Below, in pieces: positions 1 through 9,190 of a DNA stretch of 64,000 bases. Source of the stretch: JAJCYK01 sp965224285 (GTDB lineage Bacteria > Bacteroidota > Bacteroidia > Cytophagales > Cyclobacteriaceae); assembly GCA_965224285.1 (NCBI GenBank), contig OZ245043.1, forward strand, positions 2,232,001 through 2,296,000. Reading direction: 5' to 3'. The translations under genes and the position numbers were made by a program. The notes under the pieces were generated by a model. That model worked only from the letters and a program-made list of their open reading frames with translations, was not told the DNA's origin and did no database searches. How positions within the stretch are numbered: the first letter of the stretch is position 1; the number at the start of each line of letters is the position of its first letter.

Positions 1-4
1 TTAG

Positions 5-1438
5 TCATTCCGCGATGGCAATCTTTAAGGTGTTAGTTCTAAATCTGCCATCTATTGGCATTGAAGCGGTATTGATGAAAACATCATCACTTTTAAGGCA
101 GTCTTTTTCCTTTAATATCCTTTCCACCTCTGAAAAGGTGATGTCGGTGCTTTCCATATTAGTGTAGTAAAAGCTTCTGATGCCCCAAACCAGGTTCAAC
201 GTGTATAGTAAACTGCGATTAGCGGTAAATATAAAGACATGCGCCTTCGGCCGGTTCCCTGCCAGTCTGTAGGCGGTGTAACCTGAGTAAGTCATGCCGG
301 TAATAGCTGTGGCCCCGGTATCCCGAGCCAGGCGGCAGGCTGATAACACTAGATTGTTGTTATAAAAATTATCATCCTTGGGGTCCAGTTTACGGTGTTT
401 GAAATAGATATCGGCTGATTTCTCTACTGATTGAATAGTACTGGACATACTCTTGATCACTTCTACCGGGAATTTACCCACCGCTGTCTCTGCAGATAAC
501 ATTAAGGCATCAGCCCCATCTATTATAGAATTAGCAATATCATTGGTTTCCGCTCTGGTAGGCCTAGGGTTTTCAATCATGCTTTCCATCATTTGGGTGG
601 CAATGATCACCGGCTTAAATTGCTCATTACATTTTTTAACGATCATTTTTTGCACCATGGGTACATCCTCCATCATGATTTCTACCCCAAGGTCACCCCG
701 CGCTACCATCAGGCCATCAGAAACATTGATAATATCATCAATCTCTCTTAAAGCTTGCGGTTTCTCTATCTTGGCTATAACCTTGGTATCTTTACCTCTC
801 TCCTTAATGATCTGCTTTAAATCCTCCACATCCTTGGCCGACCTCACAAATGATAATGCCAACCACGAGACGTTATTCTTAAGCCCAAATTCAAGATCAT
901 TGCGATCCTTTTCAGTAAGGCAAGGGGCGCTGACCTCACTATGAGGCAGGTTTATTCCTTTACGCGATTTCAATGGTCCTCCATGGATTACCTCAGTCAA
1001 TACCTCATGCTCGTTTACCCGCTTCACCACCACTTCGATTTTACCATCGTCAATTAGTATCACATCATCCACCTTCACATCCTGTGGCAGCGGCTGATAG
1101 GTAGTGCTTACTTTTTTATTATTCCCTATCATCGGCTTGGTGGTTATGACCAGTTGGGTACCTTCCTCCAACTCTACTGCCCCATTTTCAATTTCACCAA
1201 CCCGGATCTTTGGCCCCTGTAGGTCTTGCAGGATACAGACGTGAGTACCCAACTCATCATTAAGGGTTCTGATATCATTGAGCACCTCCTGGTGAGCCTC
1301 ATGACTTCCGTGAGAGAAGTTCAAGCGAAATACGTCAACCCCGTTAAGTATTAACTGCCTCAAAACGCTTTTCTGACGGGTGGCCGGACCGATAGTGGCT
1401 ACTATCTTGGTTTTATTAAAAAGGACTTCAGTATTCAT
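5..1438 (-). CDS. pyk: pyruvate kinase
   Basis: Catalyses the last ATP-yielding step of glycolysis, phosphoenolpyruvate plus ADP to pyruvate plus ATP, in the cytosol. The 477 residues are the usual full length. Visible landmarks are RLNFSHGSH (38-46), the active-site strand IAKIEKP (221-227), GLMVARGDLGVE (242-253) and MIENPRPTRAE (287-297); the C-terminal regulatory domain starts near 350. It begins 2 nt after the stop of the IPExxxVDY gene and is probably co-transcribed with it from the box at 1901-1908. It ends with TGA four bases from the window edge, so its 3' context is not visible. Identification is secure. Confidence 0.98.
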   Translation of the reverse strand: MNTEVLFNKTKIVATIGPATRQKSVLRQLILNGVDVFRLNFSHGSHEAHQEVLNDIRTLNDELGTHVCILQDLQGPKIRVGEIENGAVELEEGTQLVITTKPMIGNNKKVSTTYQPLPQDVKVDDVILIDDGKIEVVVKRVNEHEVLTEVIHGGPLKSRKGINLPHSEVSAPCLTEKDRNDLEFGLKNNVSWLALSFVRSAKDVEDLKQIIKERGKDTKVIAKIEKPQALREIDDIINVSDGLMVARGDLGVEIMMEDVPMVQKMIVKKCNEQFKPVIIATQMMESMIENPRPTRAETNDIANSIIDGADALMLSAETAVGKFPVEVIKSMSSTIQSVEKSADIYFKHRKLDPKDDNFYNNNLVLSACRLARDTGATAITGMTYSGYTAYRLAGNRPKAHVFIFTANRSLLYTLNLVWGIRSFYYTNMESTDITFSEVERILKEKDCLKSDDVFINTASMPIDGRFRTNTLKIAIAE

Positions 1439-1440
1439 GT

Positions 1441-1869
1441 TTAAAAGATTAGGTTTTCTTTGGACTTCAGTTGCTCAATTGACACCAGATTGACCAACTG
1501 TACTCCAGTCATACCTCGAAGATGGTCCCGGATCTTTAGGGGATCCAAGCTGTGTTCAGGTCCTTCAACCATTAGCAGGTAGTCAAATTGCCTTAATTCG
1601 GGTATTAAATGTTGTAGGGATGAAGAAAAATCCTCCAAGGTTCTATTCACCAACAATCTGATAATGGTATGTTCGGTTTGATGTTTGTAATTGCTGATCG
1701 ATAACTTATCGCTGTCGATGAATTCAAAAAGCTGATCCGCTTGTTTAATCAAATTTATCCCTAATTCATGATTTATTAGCCATGCGAGCTTGTACTCCCT
1801 TAGAGGGGAAACAATTGCCAGCAATTTGAAGTTAAAATCAACATCGGCAACCAGCTTATTTTTCTTCAT
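1441..1869 (-). CDS. IPExxxVDY family protein
   Basis: A 142-residue cytosolic protein of unknown function found in Bacteroidota, usually directly upstream of pyk as here. The family signature appears as LIPELRQFDYLL near residues 88-99 (IPE-x3-FDY, a variant of IPE-x3-VDY). No signal peptide or membrane segment is visible. An in-frame TTG lies one codon upstream (1872), but the ATG at 1869 gives the normal MKKNKL start. The link with pyk is positional only; a role in pyruvate kinase function would be inference. Confidence 0.85.
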   Translation of the reverse strand: MKKNKLVADVDFNFKLLAIVSPLREYKLAWLINHELGINLIKQADQLFEFIDSDKLSISNYKHQTEHTIIRLLVNRTLEDFSSSLQHLIPELRQFDYLLMVEGPEHSLDPLKIRDHLRGMTGVQLVNLVSIEQLKSKENLIF

Positions 1870-1900
1870 CAAACCCAGATTTCACGGGTTTTAAAACTAA

Positions 1901-1908
1901 CAAAATTA
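1901..1908 (-). promoter_or_regulatory. -7 promoter box for IPExxxVDY-pyk
   Basis: Read on the minus strand this is TAATTTTG, an exact match to the Bacteroidota -7 consensus TAnnTTTG. It would give a leader of about 25 nt before the ATG at 1869. No clear -33 TTG is present at the expected distance. Confidence 0.5.
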
Positions 1909-1966
1909 TGCATTAAAGGGCAGTAATTCAGGGCAAATAAGGCATCTTGAAGATTCTTAAAATAGT

Positions 1967-1997
1967 TTGACATTATTGGATTAAATGTATTTCTTTG
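1967..1997 (+). promoter_or_regulatory. possible acpP promoter
   Basis: TTGACA (1967-1972) is followed 15 nt later by TATTTCTTTG (1988-1997), a loose version of the TTG / TAnnTTTG pair. It lies 30 nt before the preferred acpP start. A second, shorter-spaced TAGTTTG lies at 1963-1969. The match is imperfect, so this is tentative. Confidence 0.3.
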
Positions 1998-2026
1998 CAA
2001 AGTATTTCACTAAAATTTTTATTAAA

Positions 2027-2263
2027 ATGTCTGATATTGCACAAAAAGTTAAAGGAATTATCATCGACAAGCTCGGTGTCGAAGAGTCGGAGGTAACTCC
2101 TGAAGCGAGTTTCACTAACGACCTCGGAGCTGATTCCTTGGACACAGTTGAGTTGATCATGGAGTTCGAAAAAGAATTTAATATTTCCATTCCCGACGAT
2201 CAGGCTGAAAATATCGCCACTGTTGGTCAAGCCATTTCATACCTGGAGGAAAACGTAAACTAA
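2027..2263 (+). CDS. acpP: acyl carrier protein
   Basis: Carries growing fatty-acyl chains on a phosphopantetheine arm during fatty acid synthesis. The 78-residue acidic protein has the attachment motif GADSLDTVE with Ser37 (counting Met) as the modified residue, and normal ACP length. The reading frame is open from an ATG at 1985, but that adds 14 hydrophobic residues not found in ACPs; MSDIAQKVKG at 2027 is the standard N-terminus. It lies 40 nt upstream of fabF and almost certainly shares its transcript. Confidence 0.97.
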   Translation: MSDIAQKVKGIIIDKLGVEESEVTPEASFTNDLGADSLDTVELIMEFEKEFNISIPDDQAENIATVGQAISYLEENVN

Positions 2264-2303
2264 AAACCAGATCCTACCTATTTAAGCCTTTCAAACATCT
2301 TTA

Positions 2304-3557
2304 ATGGAGCGTAAGCGTGTGGTAATCACCGGACTTGGAGCCGTCACTCCAATAGGTAATAATGTCCAGGAATACTGGACAAACTTGTCTATGGGGATGA
2401 GTGGTGCTGCCGATATTACTAAATTCGATGCCTCAAAATTTAAGACACGCTTTGCTTGTGAAGTTAAAAATTTCGACCCCACCGAGCATCTAGACCGTAA
2501 AGAATCCCGTAAAATGGATCCTTTTACCCGGTACGCTATGGTAGCGACCCAGGAAGCTATATCGGATTCCGAACTAGATCTGGAACGAATTGACCGAGAC
2601 CGCGCAGGCGTCATTTGGGGGTCCGGTATTGGAGGAATAAAGACCTTCCAGGACGAGGTAGTAGGATTCACGGGGGGCGATGGTACCCCCCGATTCAATC
2701 CGTTTTTTATTCCTAAAATGATAGCGGATATATGTGCAGGCTATATTTCCATTAAATATCAATTCCGGGGTCCAAATTTCGTCACAGTTTCAGCTTGTGC
2801 CTCCTCAACTAATGCGTTAATCGATGCCTATACCTATATCCAAACGGGAAGAGCGGATATTATTGTTTCCGGAGGATCGGAAGCCGCGGTAACTGAAGCG
2901 GGTATTGGAGGGTTTAACGCTATGAAGGCACTTTCGGAAAGGAATGACGACCCTGGTACCGCCTCCCGCCCCTTTGATAAGGACCGTGATGGCTTCGTGT
3001 TAGGTGAAGGAGCGGGAGCCTTAATTCTTGAGGAGTATCATCATGCCAAGAATAGAGGGGCCCATATATACGCTGAACTGGTGGGGGCCGGCATGTCGGC
3101 GGACGCCCACCATATCACCGCTCCCCATCCTGAAGGAACCGGTGCGACCAACGTTATGATAAGTGCCCTACATGACGCTCAGATGGATCCTTCAGAGGTC
3201 GACTATATCAATGTACACGGAACCTCTACTCCTCTAGGTGATATAAGCGAAACATTGGCCATTAAACGGGTATTTGGTGAGCACTCCTATCAGCTTAATA
3301 TTAGTTCTACCAAATCCATGACCGGTCACTTGCTAGGAGCTGCCGGCGCCATAGAAGCCATAGCCTGTATATTTGCCCTGGAGAAACAAACTATTCCCCC
3401 AACCATTAATCATTTTACCGACGACGAAAACCTGGACAATAAACTGAACTTTACTTTTAACCAGGCACAGCAACGCTCAGTAAAAGTAGCTTTAAGCAAT
3501 ACCTTTGGTTTTGGGGGTCACAATACATCTATAATTTTGCGTAAAGAAACAGGTTAG
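2304..3557 (+). CDS. fabF: beta-ketoacyl-ACP synthase II
   Basis: Condenses malonyl-ACP with acyl-ACP in fatty acid elongation. The 417 residues match the KAS II family. The catalytic triad is visible as Cys165 in TVSACASST, His305 in VHGTSTPLGD and His342 in TGHLLGAAGA. It follows acpP and its TAG stop shares one base with the GTG start of rnc (TAGTG at 3555-3559), which implies translational coupling. The acpP-fabF-rnc order is common in Bacteroidota. Confidence 0.98.
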   Translation: MERKRVVITGLGAVTPIGNNVQEYWTNLSMGMSGAADITKFDASKFKTRFACEVKNFDPTEHLDRKESRKMDPFTRYAMVATQEAISDSELDLERIDRDRAGVIWGSGIGGIKTFQDEVVGFTGGDGTPRFNPFFIPKMIADICAGYISIKYQFRGPNFVTVSACASSTNALIDAYTYIQTGRADIIVSGGSEAAVTEAGIGGFNAMKALSERNDDPGTASRPFDKDRDGFVLGEGAGALILEEYHHAKNRGAHIYAELVGAGMSADAHHITAPHPEGTGATNVMISALHDAQMDPSEVDYINVHGTSTPLGDISETLAIKRVFGEHSYQLNISSTKSMTGHLLGAAGAIEAIACIFALEKQTIPPTINHFTDDENLDNKLNFTFNQAQQRSVKVALSNTFGFGGHNTSIILRKETG

Positions 3558-4291
3558 TGCCAATCTGGGAGCAGCTGCTACGGCGATCCTCCTTATCGGA
3601 AAAGGACCGTCTCTTGCAAAATGCCATAACGGTTATTGTGGGAAGAAAACCCAAAAACCTGGGGTTATATAAGTTGGCTACGCTGCATAGTTCAGTGGCA
3701 AAAATTTCTAAAAGAGGGTATAAGGAGAGTAATGAGCGATTGGAATACCTGGGTGATTCCGTACTAAATATGGTCATTGCTGAATATCTGTTTAAGAAAT
3801 ACCCTTATCAGCATGAAGGGTTTCTCACTGAAATCCGGTCTAGAATTGTTAAGAGGGATTCATTAAACAGTGTGGCTCGCAAATTGGGTATTCATAAAAT
3901 TGTGGAGACCCAGGAAATGGCCGGAAAAACCAAGAACAAATCCATTTTTGGCAATGCTCTTGAAGCGGTTATCGGCGCTGTTTTTCTGGATCGGGGTTAC
4001 CCCTTTTGTAAGCAATTTATTCTGCAAAAAATTGTTTCGGATCATCTGGATATGGAAAAGATCATTCGCACTAACCCCAATCACAAAAGTAAAATAATTG
4101 AGTGGGCTCAAAAAGAAGGTAAAGACCTGATGTTTGAGCTCATTTCGGAGGTAGCAAATCCGCCACATAGTGAGTTCACCATTGGTTTGTTTATCGATGG
4201 GGAGGAGATCGCCAAAGGTATAGGTAGTTCAAAGAAAAGAGCTGAGCAAGATGCCTCCTTAAAAGCATGGCAGACACTCAAACTACCTTAA
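3557..4291 (+). CDS. rnc: ribonuclease III
   Basis: Double-strand-specific endoribonuclease for rRNA and mRNA processing. The 244 residues contain the signature NERLEYLGDSVL (59-70), a second metal site segment GNALEAVIGAVFLD (132-145), and a C-terminal dsRNA-binding domain from about 170 to 240. In E. coli and Aquifex the second site is D-x-x-E; here it reads N133-x-x-E136, so an Asp is replaced by Asn. I recall this substitution as common in Bacteroidota but could not check it. The start is GTG, overlapping the fabF stop by one base. No better ATG is available before the conserved region. Confidence 0.96.
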   Translation: MPIWEQLLRRSSLSEKDRLLQNAITVIVGRKPKNLGLYKLATLHSSVAKISKRGYKESNERLEYLGDSVLNMVIAEYLFKKYPYQHEGFLTEIRSRIVKRDSLNSVARKLGIHKIVETQEMAGKTKNKSIFGNALEAVIGAVFLDRGYPFCKQFILQKIVSDHLDMEKIIRTNPNHKSKIIEWAQKEGKDLMFELISEVANPPHSEFTIGLFIDGEEIAKGIGSSKKRAEQDASLKAWQTLKLP

Positions 4292-4329
4292 CTTGAATTA
4301 TTTCGTTAGCTTCGAGCCACTACAGGATC

Positions 4330-6234
4330 ATGACCAGATTAAAGATAGCAGGAGCCGCCTTAAATCAGACCCCACTGGACTGGGACAACAACCTGGACAA
4401 TATTCAGCAGGCTATCGACGCCGGCATCAGGAAGGAGATCAATATTTTATGTCTGCCTGAATTGTGCGTCACCGGCTATGGAGCAGAAGACCTGTTTTTA
4501 GGTGAATGGTTCTCGGAACAGGCCCTATCTTTTTTGCCTTCCATCGTTAATATCTGTCACCAGATTACTGTAGCAGTGGGTCTTCCAATCTGGTTTGAGG
4601 GCCAATTGTATAATTGTACCTGTCTAATACACAACCAGCAGATCCAGGGGTTTATACCCAAGCAACACCTGGCCAATGATGGAGTACACTATGAACCTAG
4701 ATGGTTTATGCCCTGGACCCCCGGACGGTTGGAAGTGTTCCAGTTCGAAGATAAAAGCTATCCATTTGGCGATCGCATTTATGACCTTCACGGCATAAAA
4801 ATCGGGTTTGAAATATGTGAAGACGCCTGGGTAGGACTTAACAGACCAGCCTGCCGCTTGGCAGAGCAGGGAGTACAATTAATCCTTAATCCCTCTGCCA
4901 GTCACTTCGCATTTGAAAAATCCGCCTTCAGAAGGGAGTTGGTAACTCAAAGCAGCCAGAATTTTGATTGCGTTTATGTATACAGCAATCTATTAGGAAA
5001 TGAAAGCGGACGCATGATATTCGACGGAGATATTTTTATAGCTCAAAAAGGCAGGCTGATTCAGCGTAACCAAAAGTTATCTTTCAAACAGGTTAATATG
5101 ACCACTGCCATTGTGGATTTCGAACATCCGGAGCGGAGCCGGGCCGATATGAATTCAGATACCCATGACACCCGAATCGAATTTGTAAAGGCAGTCAGCC
5201 TGGCTCTTTTTGATTACCTGCGTAAAAGCAAAAGTAGGGGTTTTGTCCTTTCCCTTAGTGGTGGAGCAGACTCATCCTTATGTGCGGTTTTGGTATCGGA
5301 AATGGTGAGGCGTGGAGTATCAGAATTAGGCCCTGAAGCTTTCCTTAGCAAAATTGGGGGTGATCATTTATTGGATGATATATCTGGAATAAATGCCGGA
5401 GAAGCAGTGCGCGTAATTATCGGTAAATTGTTGACCTGTGCTTATCAAAGTACAGTAAACAGCTCACAAGCCACTTATGAATCGGCTGCCAATCTGGCTA
5501 AGTCAATCGGAGCCACTTTTCATCATTGGACGGTGGATTCAGAGATAAGCTCCTATCAGTCCAAGGTTGAGGAAGTATTGCAAAGAAATTTAAGCTGGAA
5601 TAGAGATGATATCGCTTTGCAGAATATTCAAGCAAGGGCCAGGGCCCCGATCATTTGGATGCTGGCCAATATAAAGGGCTTCCTGTTAATAAGTACGTCC
5701 AACCGAAGTGAAGGCGATGTGGGATACGCTACCATGGACGGGGACACCTGCGGCAGCATCAGTCCGATAGCTGCAGTTGACAAAAAATTCATCCTGGACT
5801 GGTTAAAATGGGCCGAAAAGAACCTTGACTATCCCGGGTTATCGCTGGTGAACTCCATGCAGCCCACTGCCGAATTAAGGCCAAAAGAAAAATCTCAAAC
5901 AGATGAAACTGATCTAATGCCTTACAGCACTCTTGTTGCGATCGAAAGATTAGCTATCAGAGATCATCTAAGCCCCAAGCAAGTCTATCTTTTATTGTCG
6001 GAAGAAAAAATCGAACCTCCGGTACAACTACTCCGTTATATAGTGAAATTTTATACCTTATGGGCGCGAAATCAGTGGAAAAGAGAGCGAATCGCCCCTT
6101 CTTTTCATTTGGATGATTTCAACATAGATCCTAAAACCTGGTGCAGGTTTCCCATATTATCCGCTGGATTTGACCGGGAACTAGCGGAATTAAATGAGTT
6201 AATATCTACGGAATCCACATCTTCTAAGCCATGA
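4330..6234 (+). CDS. nadE: glutamine-dependent NAD+ synthetase
   Basis: Last step of NAD synthesis: amidates deamido-NAD with ammonia released from glutamine, using ATP. The 634-residue protein has two parts. The N-terminal nitrilase-type amidase has the catalytic residues Glu44 (PELCVTGYG), Lys111 (FIPKQHL) and Cys163 (FEICEDAW). The C-terminal synthetase has the P-loop SGGADSS (310-316) and TSNRSEGDVGYATMDGD. Both halves are intact, so it should use glutamine directly. It follows rnc by 38 nt and overlaps lgt by 4 nt (ATGA), so it belongs to the acpP-to-lgt operon. Confidence 0.96.
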   Translation: MTRLKIAGAALNQTPLDWDNNLDNIQQAIDAGIRKEINILCLPELCVTGYGAEDLFLGEWFSEQALSFLPSIVNICHQITVAVGLPIWFEGQLYNCTCLIHNQQIQGFIPKQHLANDGVHYEPRWFMPWTPGRLEVFQFEDKSYPFGDRIYDLHGIKIGFEICEDAWVGLNRPACRLAEQGVQLILNPSASHFAFEKSAFRRELVTQSSQNFDCVYVYSNLLGNESGRMIFDGDIFIAQKGRLIQRNQKLSFKQVNMTTAIVDFEHPERSRADMNSDTHDTRIEFVKAVSLALFDYLRKSKSRGFVLSLSGGADSSLCAVLVSEMVRRGVSELGPEAFLSKIGGDHLLDDISGINAGEAVRVIIGKLLTCAYQSTVNSSQATYESAANLAKSIGATFHHWTVDSEISSYQSKVEEVLQRNLSWNRDDIALQNIQARARAPIIWMLANIKGFLLISTSNRSEGDVGYATMDGDTCGSISPIAAVDKKFILDWLKWAEKNLDYPGLSLVNSMQPTAELRPKEKSQTDETDLMPYSTLVAIERLAIRDHLSPKQVYLLLSEEKIEPPVQLLRYIVKFYTLWARNQWKRERIAPSFHLDDFNIDPKTWCRFPILSAGFDRELAELNELISTESTSSKP

Positions 6235-7337
6235 ACTTAATGAATCTTTTCAACTATATCGTCTGGGATCCCACTAAGGAAATGTTTAGGCTGCCGTTTA
6301 ATGACCATCCTATCGTATGGTACGGACTCTTGTTCGCCCTGGGATTCATAATTGGGCAACAGCTGATGTTTTATATCTACAAGATGGAGGGAAAACCCAG
6401 GCAGGATGTCGAAACTCTCACCCTGTATATGATAGTAGCTACTGTAGTAGGGGCAAGGTTAGGGCACTGCCTCTTCTACGATCCCGTGTATTATCTATCA
6501 AACCCTTGGAAAATATTGTTTGTATGGGAAGGCGGGTTAGCCAGTCATGGAGCGGCCATTGGTATCCTCACTGGTATATATCTCTATTCCAAGAAAAAAC
6601 CAGACCAAAGTTACTTGTGGGTAGTAGACCGGGTAGTGATCATTGTAGCGTTGGCAGGCGCCCTGATCAGATTTGGTAATTTTATAAACTCTGAGATTGT
6701 AGGAAAGCCCACAAATGATAGCTCTGGAGTAGTGTTTGCACGTTCGATGGAAGAATATGTTGCTATACAGCCATTTATTGCCCATGCTGAAGCCTCAAAG
6801 GCCACTGCAGCCGCCGATTCACTCGGTATGGTTGCTCCTCTAAAGCTATTCATTCAATTCGAACCTGGAATCTCCCAGGAAGTTGCCACTGAATTTCTCA
6901 ATGACGGAATGAACAACGTGCTAAATCACTTGGGTCAGCGGCTGGAACCGCATACTTTAGCACCAGGTAGTACGAATTTACCATATAGGCTGGTACCTGC
7001 TAGCGGTGCAGGAGTTGCCGCCGAGGTCATAGTAGGGGGAATTCCCCGATATCCGGCGCAACTATATGAATCTATTTCCAGCTTTCTGCTATTTTTGTTG
7101 TTGCTGTTTATCTGGAATCGAAGAAAGCAAGAGACCCCCGAAGGACTGATTTTTGGTATATTCCTGGTGATCCTTTTTGGGCTGCGTTTTATCTATGAAT
7201 TCATCAAGGAGAATCAGGAAGCATTCGAGGATGATATCCCCTTAAACATGGGGCAATGGCTTAGTATACCTCTCATCATAGCGGGAATAGTTATTCTCTA
7301 TCGAGTTTGGCGTAAATCTCAAGGGACCGGATCATAA
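6231..7337 (+). CDS. lgt: prolipoprotein diacylglyceryl transferase
   Basis: Transfers diacylglycerol from phosphatidylglycerol to the lipobox cysteine of prelipoproteins in the inner membrane. Several membrane helices are visible, with the essential His in ASHGAAIGILTGIY (about 106), the Lgt signature RFGNFINSE (about 145-153) and PRYPAQLYES near 275. At 368 residues it is longer than typical Lgt (about 260-300). The extra length is mostly a soluble segment between about 155 and 265, probably periplasmic. The start overlaps the nadE stop as ATGA. The last 19 bases overlap yidD on the other strand. Confidence 0.95.
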   Translation: MNLMNLFNYIVWDPTKEMFRLPFNDHPIVWYGLLFALGFIIGQQLMFYIYKMEGKPRQDVETLTLYMIVATVVGARLGHCLFYDPVYYLSNPWKILFVWEGGLASHGAAIGILTGIYLYSKKKPDQSYLWVVDRVVIIVALAGALIRFGNFINSEIVGKPTNDSSGVVFARSMEEYVAIQPFIAHAEASKATAAADSLGMVAPLKLFIQFEPGISQEVATEFLNDGMNNVLNHLGQRLEPHTLAPGSTNLPYRLVPASGAGVAAEVIVGGIPRYPAQLYESISSFLLFLLLLFIWNRRKQETPEGLIFGIFLVILFGLRFIYEFIKENQEAFEDDIPLNMGQWLSIPLIIAGIVILYRVWRKSQGTGS

Positions 7338-7540
7338 CCTTTCCCTCCCCATGGATGACATTTTGCCATGCGTTTAATGGCCAATGCGGTGCCTTGCACT
7401 ATGCCGTATTTCATCACCGCAAGTTTTGCGTATTCCGAACAAGTTGGGGCAAAGCGGCAACTCGCCGGAAAGAACGGAGAAATCGTCCACTGATATATAT
7501 TGATGGGCAAAACAAATGCGTGGCGCAACCATTTTCTCAT
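7319..7540 (-). CDS. yidD: membrane protein insertion efficiency factor YidD
   Basis: Small protein assisting YidC in inserting inner-membrane proteins. The family core is clear: an amphipathic N-terminus, then YQWTISPFFPASCRFAPTCS with its three conserved cysteines, and HPWGGKGYDPVP at the C-terminus. The frame opens at 7555 (MYVYS), but the Met at 7540 gives the typical MRKWLRHAF start and 73 residues. It is convergent with lgt and overlaps its 3' end by 19 nt. YidD usually sits beside rnpA/yidC; here it is separate, as in many Bacteroidota. Confidence 0.93.
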   Translation of the reverse strand: MRKWLRHAFVLPINIYQWTISPFFPASCRFAPTCSEYAKLAVMKYGIVQGTALAIKRMAKCHPWGGKGYDPVP

Positions 7541-7612
7541 GCTATAAACATACATAAATTGTGTGTCTAACCCGGATAGCTTCCCTAGAATTATCCAATT
7601 TCAATAGGAAAA

Positions 7613-9190
7613 ATGCAATTTTATGACAAAAAGTATTCTCAATGTCAGATTTGGAAACCATTTCAATTTAAATCAACTTTAATTAGCATTAGCTTTAAGG
7701 TTTCAACGGGGAGAATAAATTTTGTAGGATTGATCAGGACTGGAATATTGGTGTGGATAATATTGGTGGTTAGTGTAAAGTCCCCAAAGGCTCAAAGCAC
7801 TTCTGACAGCCTTATATTGGCAAAATCACCACAAAATATCCAGCGAGAATCCGATAGTCTTCAGCAAAAAAACGTTGAGATCACCAAAGTCTTTGTGGTG
7901 GGTAATCGCCGTACCAAAGAACGTATAATTCTGAGGGAATTATCCCTGGGCCCTGGTTCTAAAGTTATGCGCAGCGACCTTCCCCTGATCCTGGAAAAAG
8001 ACCGGGAAAAACTGATCAATACCAGTTTGTTTCTGGAGGTAAACATCCAGGTGATTGGACTTTCCGAGGACTACGTAGACCTAGTAGTACAAGTAAAGGA
8101 GCGCTGGTATTTTTTCCCCTCACCAATTTTTAAATTAGCTGATCGCAGCTTCAATGAATGGTGGGCCAATCAGGACCGGGATTTGTCCCGGGTAAATTAT
8201 GGGCTTAAACTATTTCAATATAATTTCAGGGGGCGCCAGGAAACCCTAAAATTGGTAGCACAGTTTGGATTTACCCAGACCTTCGCACTTAATTATGTGG
8301 TACCGTCGTTTGACCAGAATCAACGGAATGGCCTGAGGTTTGACATCGGTTATTCAGATCAGAAAAACCTGGCATATCGATCCACGGACAACAAGCAAAC
8401 TTTCATAGACTCCGAAGAAGTTCTGCGGCGTAGCTTTTTTACCAGTTTGACCTGGAGCCATCGCTACTCTTTCTATAACCGTCACTTCGTAACCCTTGGA
8501 TTTAACAGGACTTCCATAAATGATACTATCGCTCAGCTAAATCCCAATTACTTTCTGGACGGGCAAAATCTTCAGCGATTTTTTACCCTCAGCTACCGGT
8601 TTACCCGGGACCATCGCGACAATATTGCCTATCCATTAGAAGGAAATTTTCTTAGCCTCAAGGTAGAAAAAAATGGATTGGGTATCTACAATGACTTGAG
8701 CAGGCTATGGATGCGAGCCAGTTTTGCCCAATACTTTCCCTTGGAAAACAACTTTTACTTGAGCAGTAGAATAACCGGTTTGGCCAGCTTCCCTAAAAGA
8801 CAGGCCTACTTCAACACCGCAGCTATTGGCTATCGTCCCGATGATATTCGAGGTTATGACCTCTATGTAGTGGAGGGCCAAAATTATCTCCTGAATAAGA
8901 TCTCATTGAAGAAATTGCTCTTTTTTAAAGAACAAAAGATCAGAAGCATTCCAATTCCTCAGTTCCAGACCATTCCTATTGCAGTTTATCTCAAAACCTT
9001 CTTTGATTCTGGTTATGTGGATAATGAACTTAGCGATCCGGAGAATAAGCCATTATCCAATCGCTATCTCTTTGGTGGAGGAGCCGGATTGGATATTGTT
9101 ACCTATTACGATCTGGTGCTGCGACTTGAATACTCTTTTAATGATCGTGGAAATTCTGGATTCTTTGTCAATATAAGGGCCGGAATTTAG
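7613..9190 (+). CDS. BamA/TamA-type outer membrane protein (POTRA plus barrel)
   Basis: Outer membrane protein of the Omp85/D15 surface antigen type. A POTRA-like segment (VTKVFVVGNRRTKERIILR, about 88-107, extending to about 170) is followed by a barrel, including FTRDHRDNIAYPLEGNF and a terminal strand ending in FVNIRAGI. There is only one recognisable POTRA, so it is not the main BamA (which has five); a short Bacteroidota-specific Omp85 paralogue is more likely. The first 39 residues are not signal-like. The hydrophobic segment from residue 40 to AQ at 60-61 looks like the true signal peptide, and a TTG at 7730 could be the real start. It stands alone on the plus strand. Confidence 0.8.
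   Translation: MQFYDKKYSQCQIWKPFQFKSTLISISFKVSTGRINFVGLIRTGILVWIILVVSVKSPKAQSTSDSLILAKSPQNIQRESDSLQQKNVEITKVFVVGNRRTKERIILRELSLGPGSKVMRSDLPLILEKDREKLINTSLFLEVNIQVIGLSEDYVDLVVQVKERWYFFPSPIFKLADRSFNEWWANQDRDLSRVNYGLKLFQYNFRGRQETLKLVAQFGFTQTFALNYVVPSFDQNQRNGLRFDIGYSDQKNLAYRSTDNKQTFIDSEEVLRRSFFTSLTWSHRYSFYNRHFVTLGFNRTSINDTIAQLNPNYFLDGQNLQRFFTLSYRFTRDHRDNIAYPLEGNFLSLKVEKNGLGIYNDLSRLWMRASFAQYFPLENNFYLSSRITGLASFPKRQAYFNTAAIGYRPDDIRGYDLYVVEGQNYLLNKISLKKLLFFKEQKIRSIPIPQFQTIPIAVYLKTFFDSGYVDNELSDPENKPLSNRYLFGGGAGLDIVTYYDLVLRLEYSFNDRGNSGFFVNIRAGI

Noticed and set aside
453..944. 163-codon plus-strand frame inside pyk
   Set aside because: Antisense shadow of a clear pyruvate kinase with complete motifs; no family features of its own.
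2291..2698. 135-codon minus-strand frame inside fabF
   Set aside because: Shadow of the KAS II gene; composition dominated by reverse-codon artefacts (Ser/Arg/Pro).
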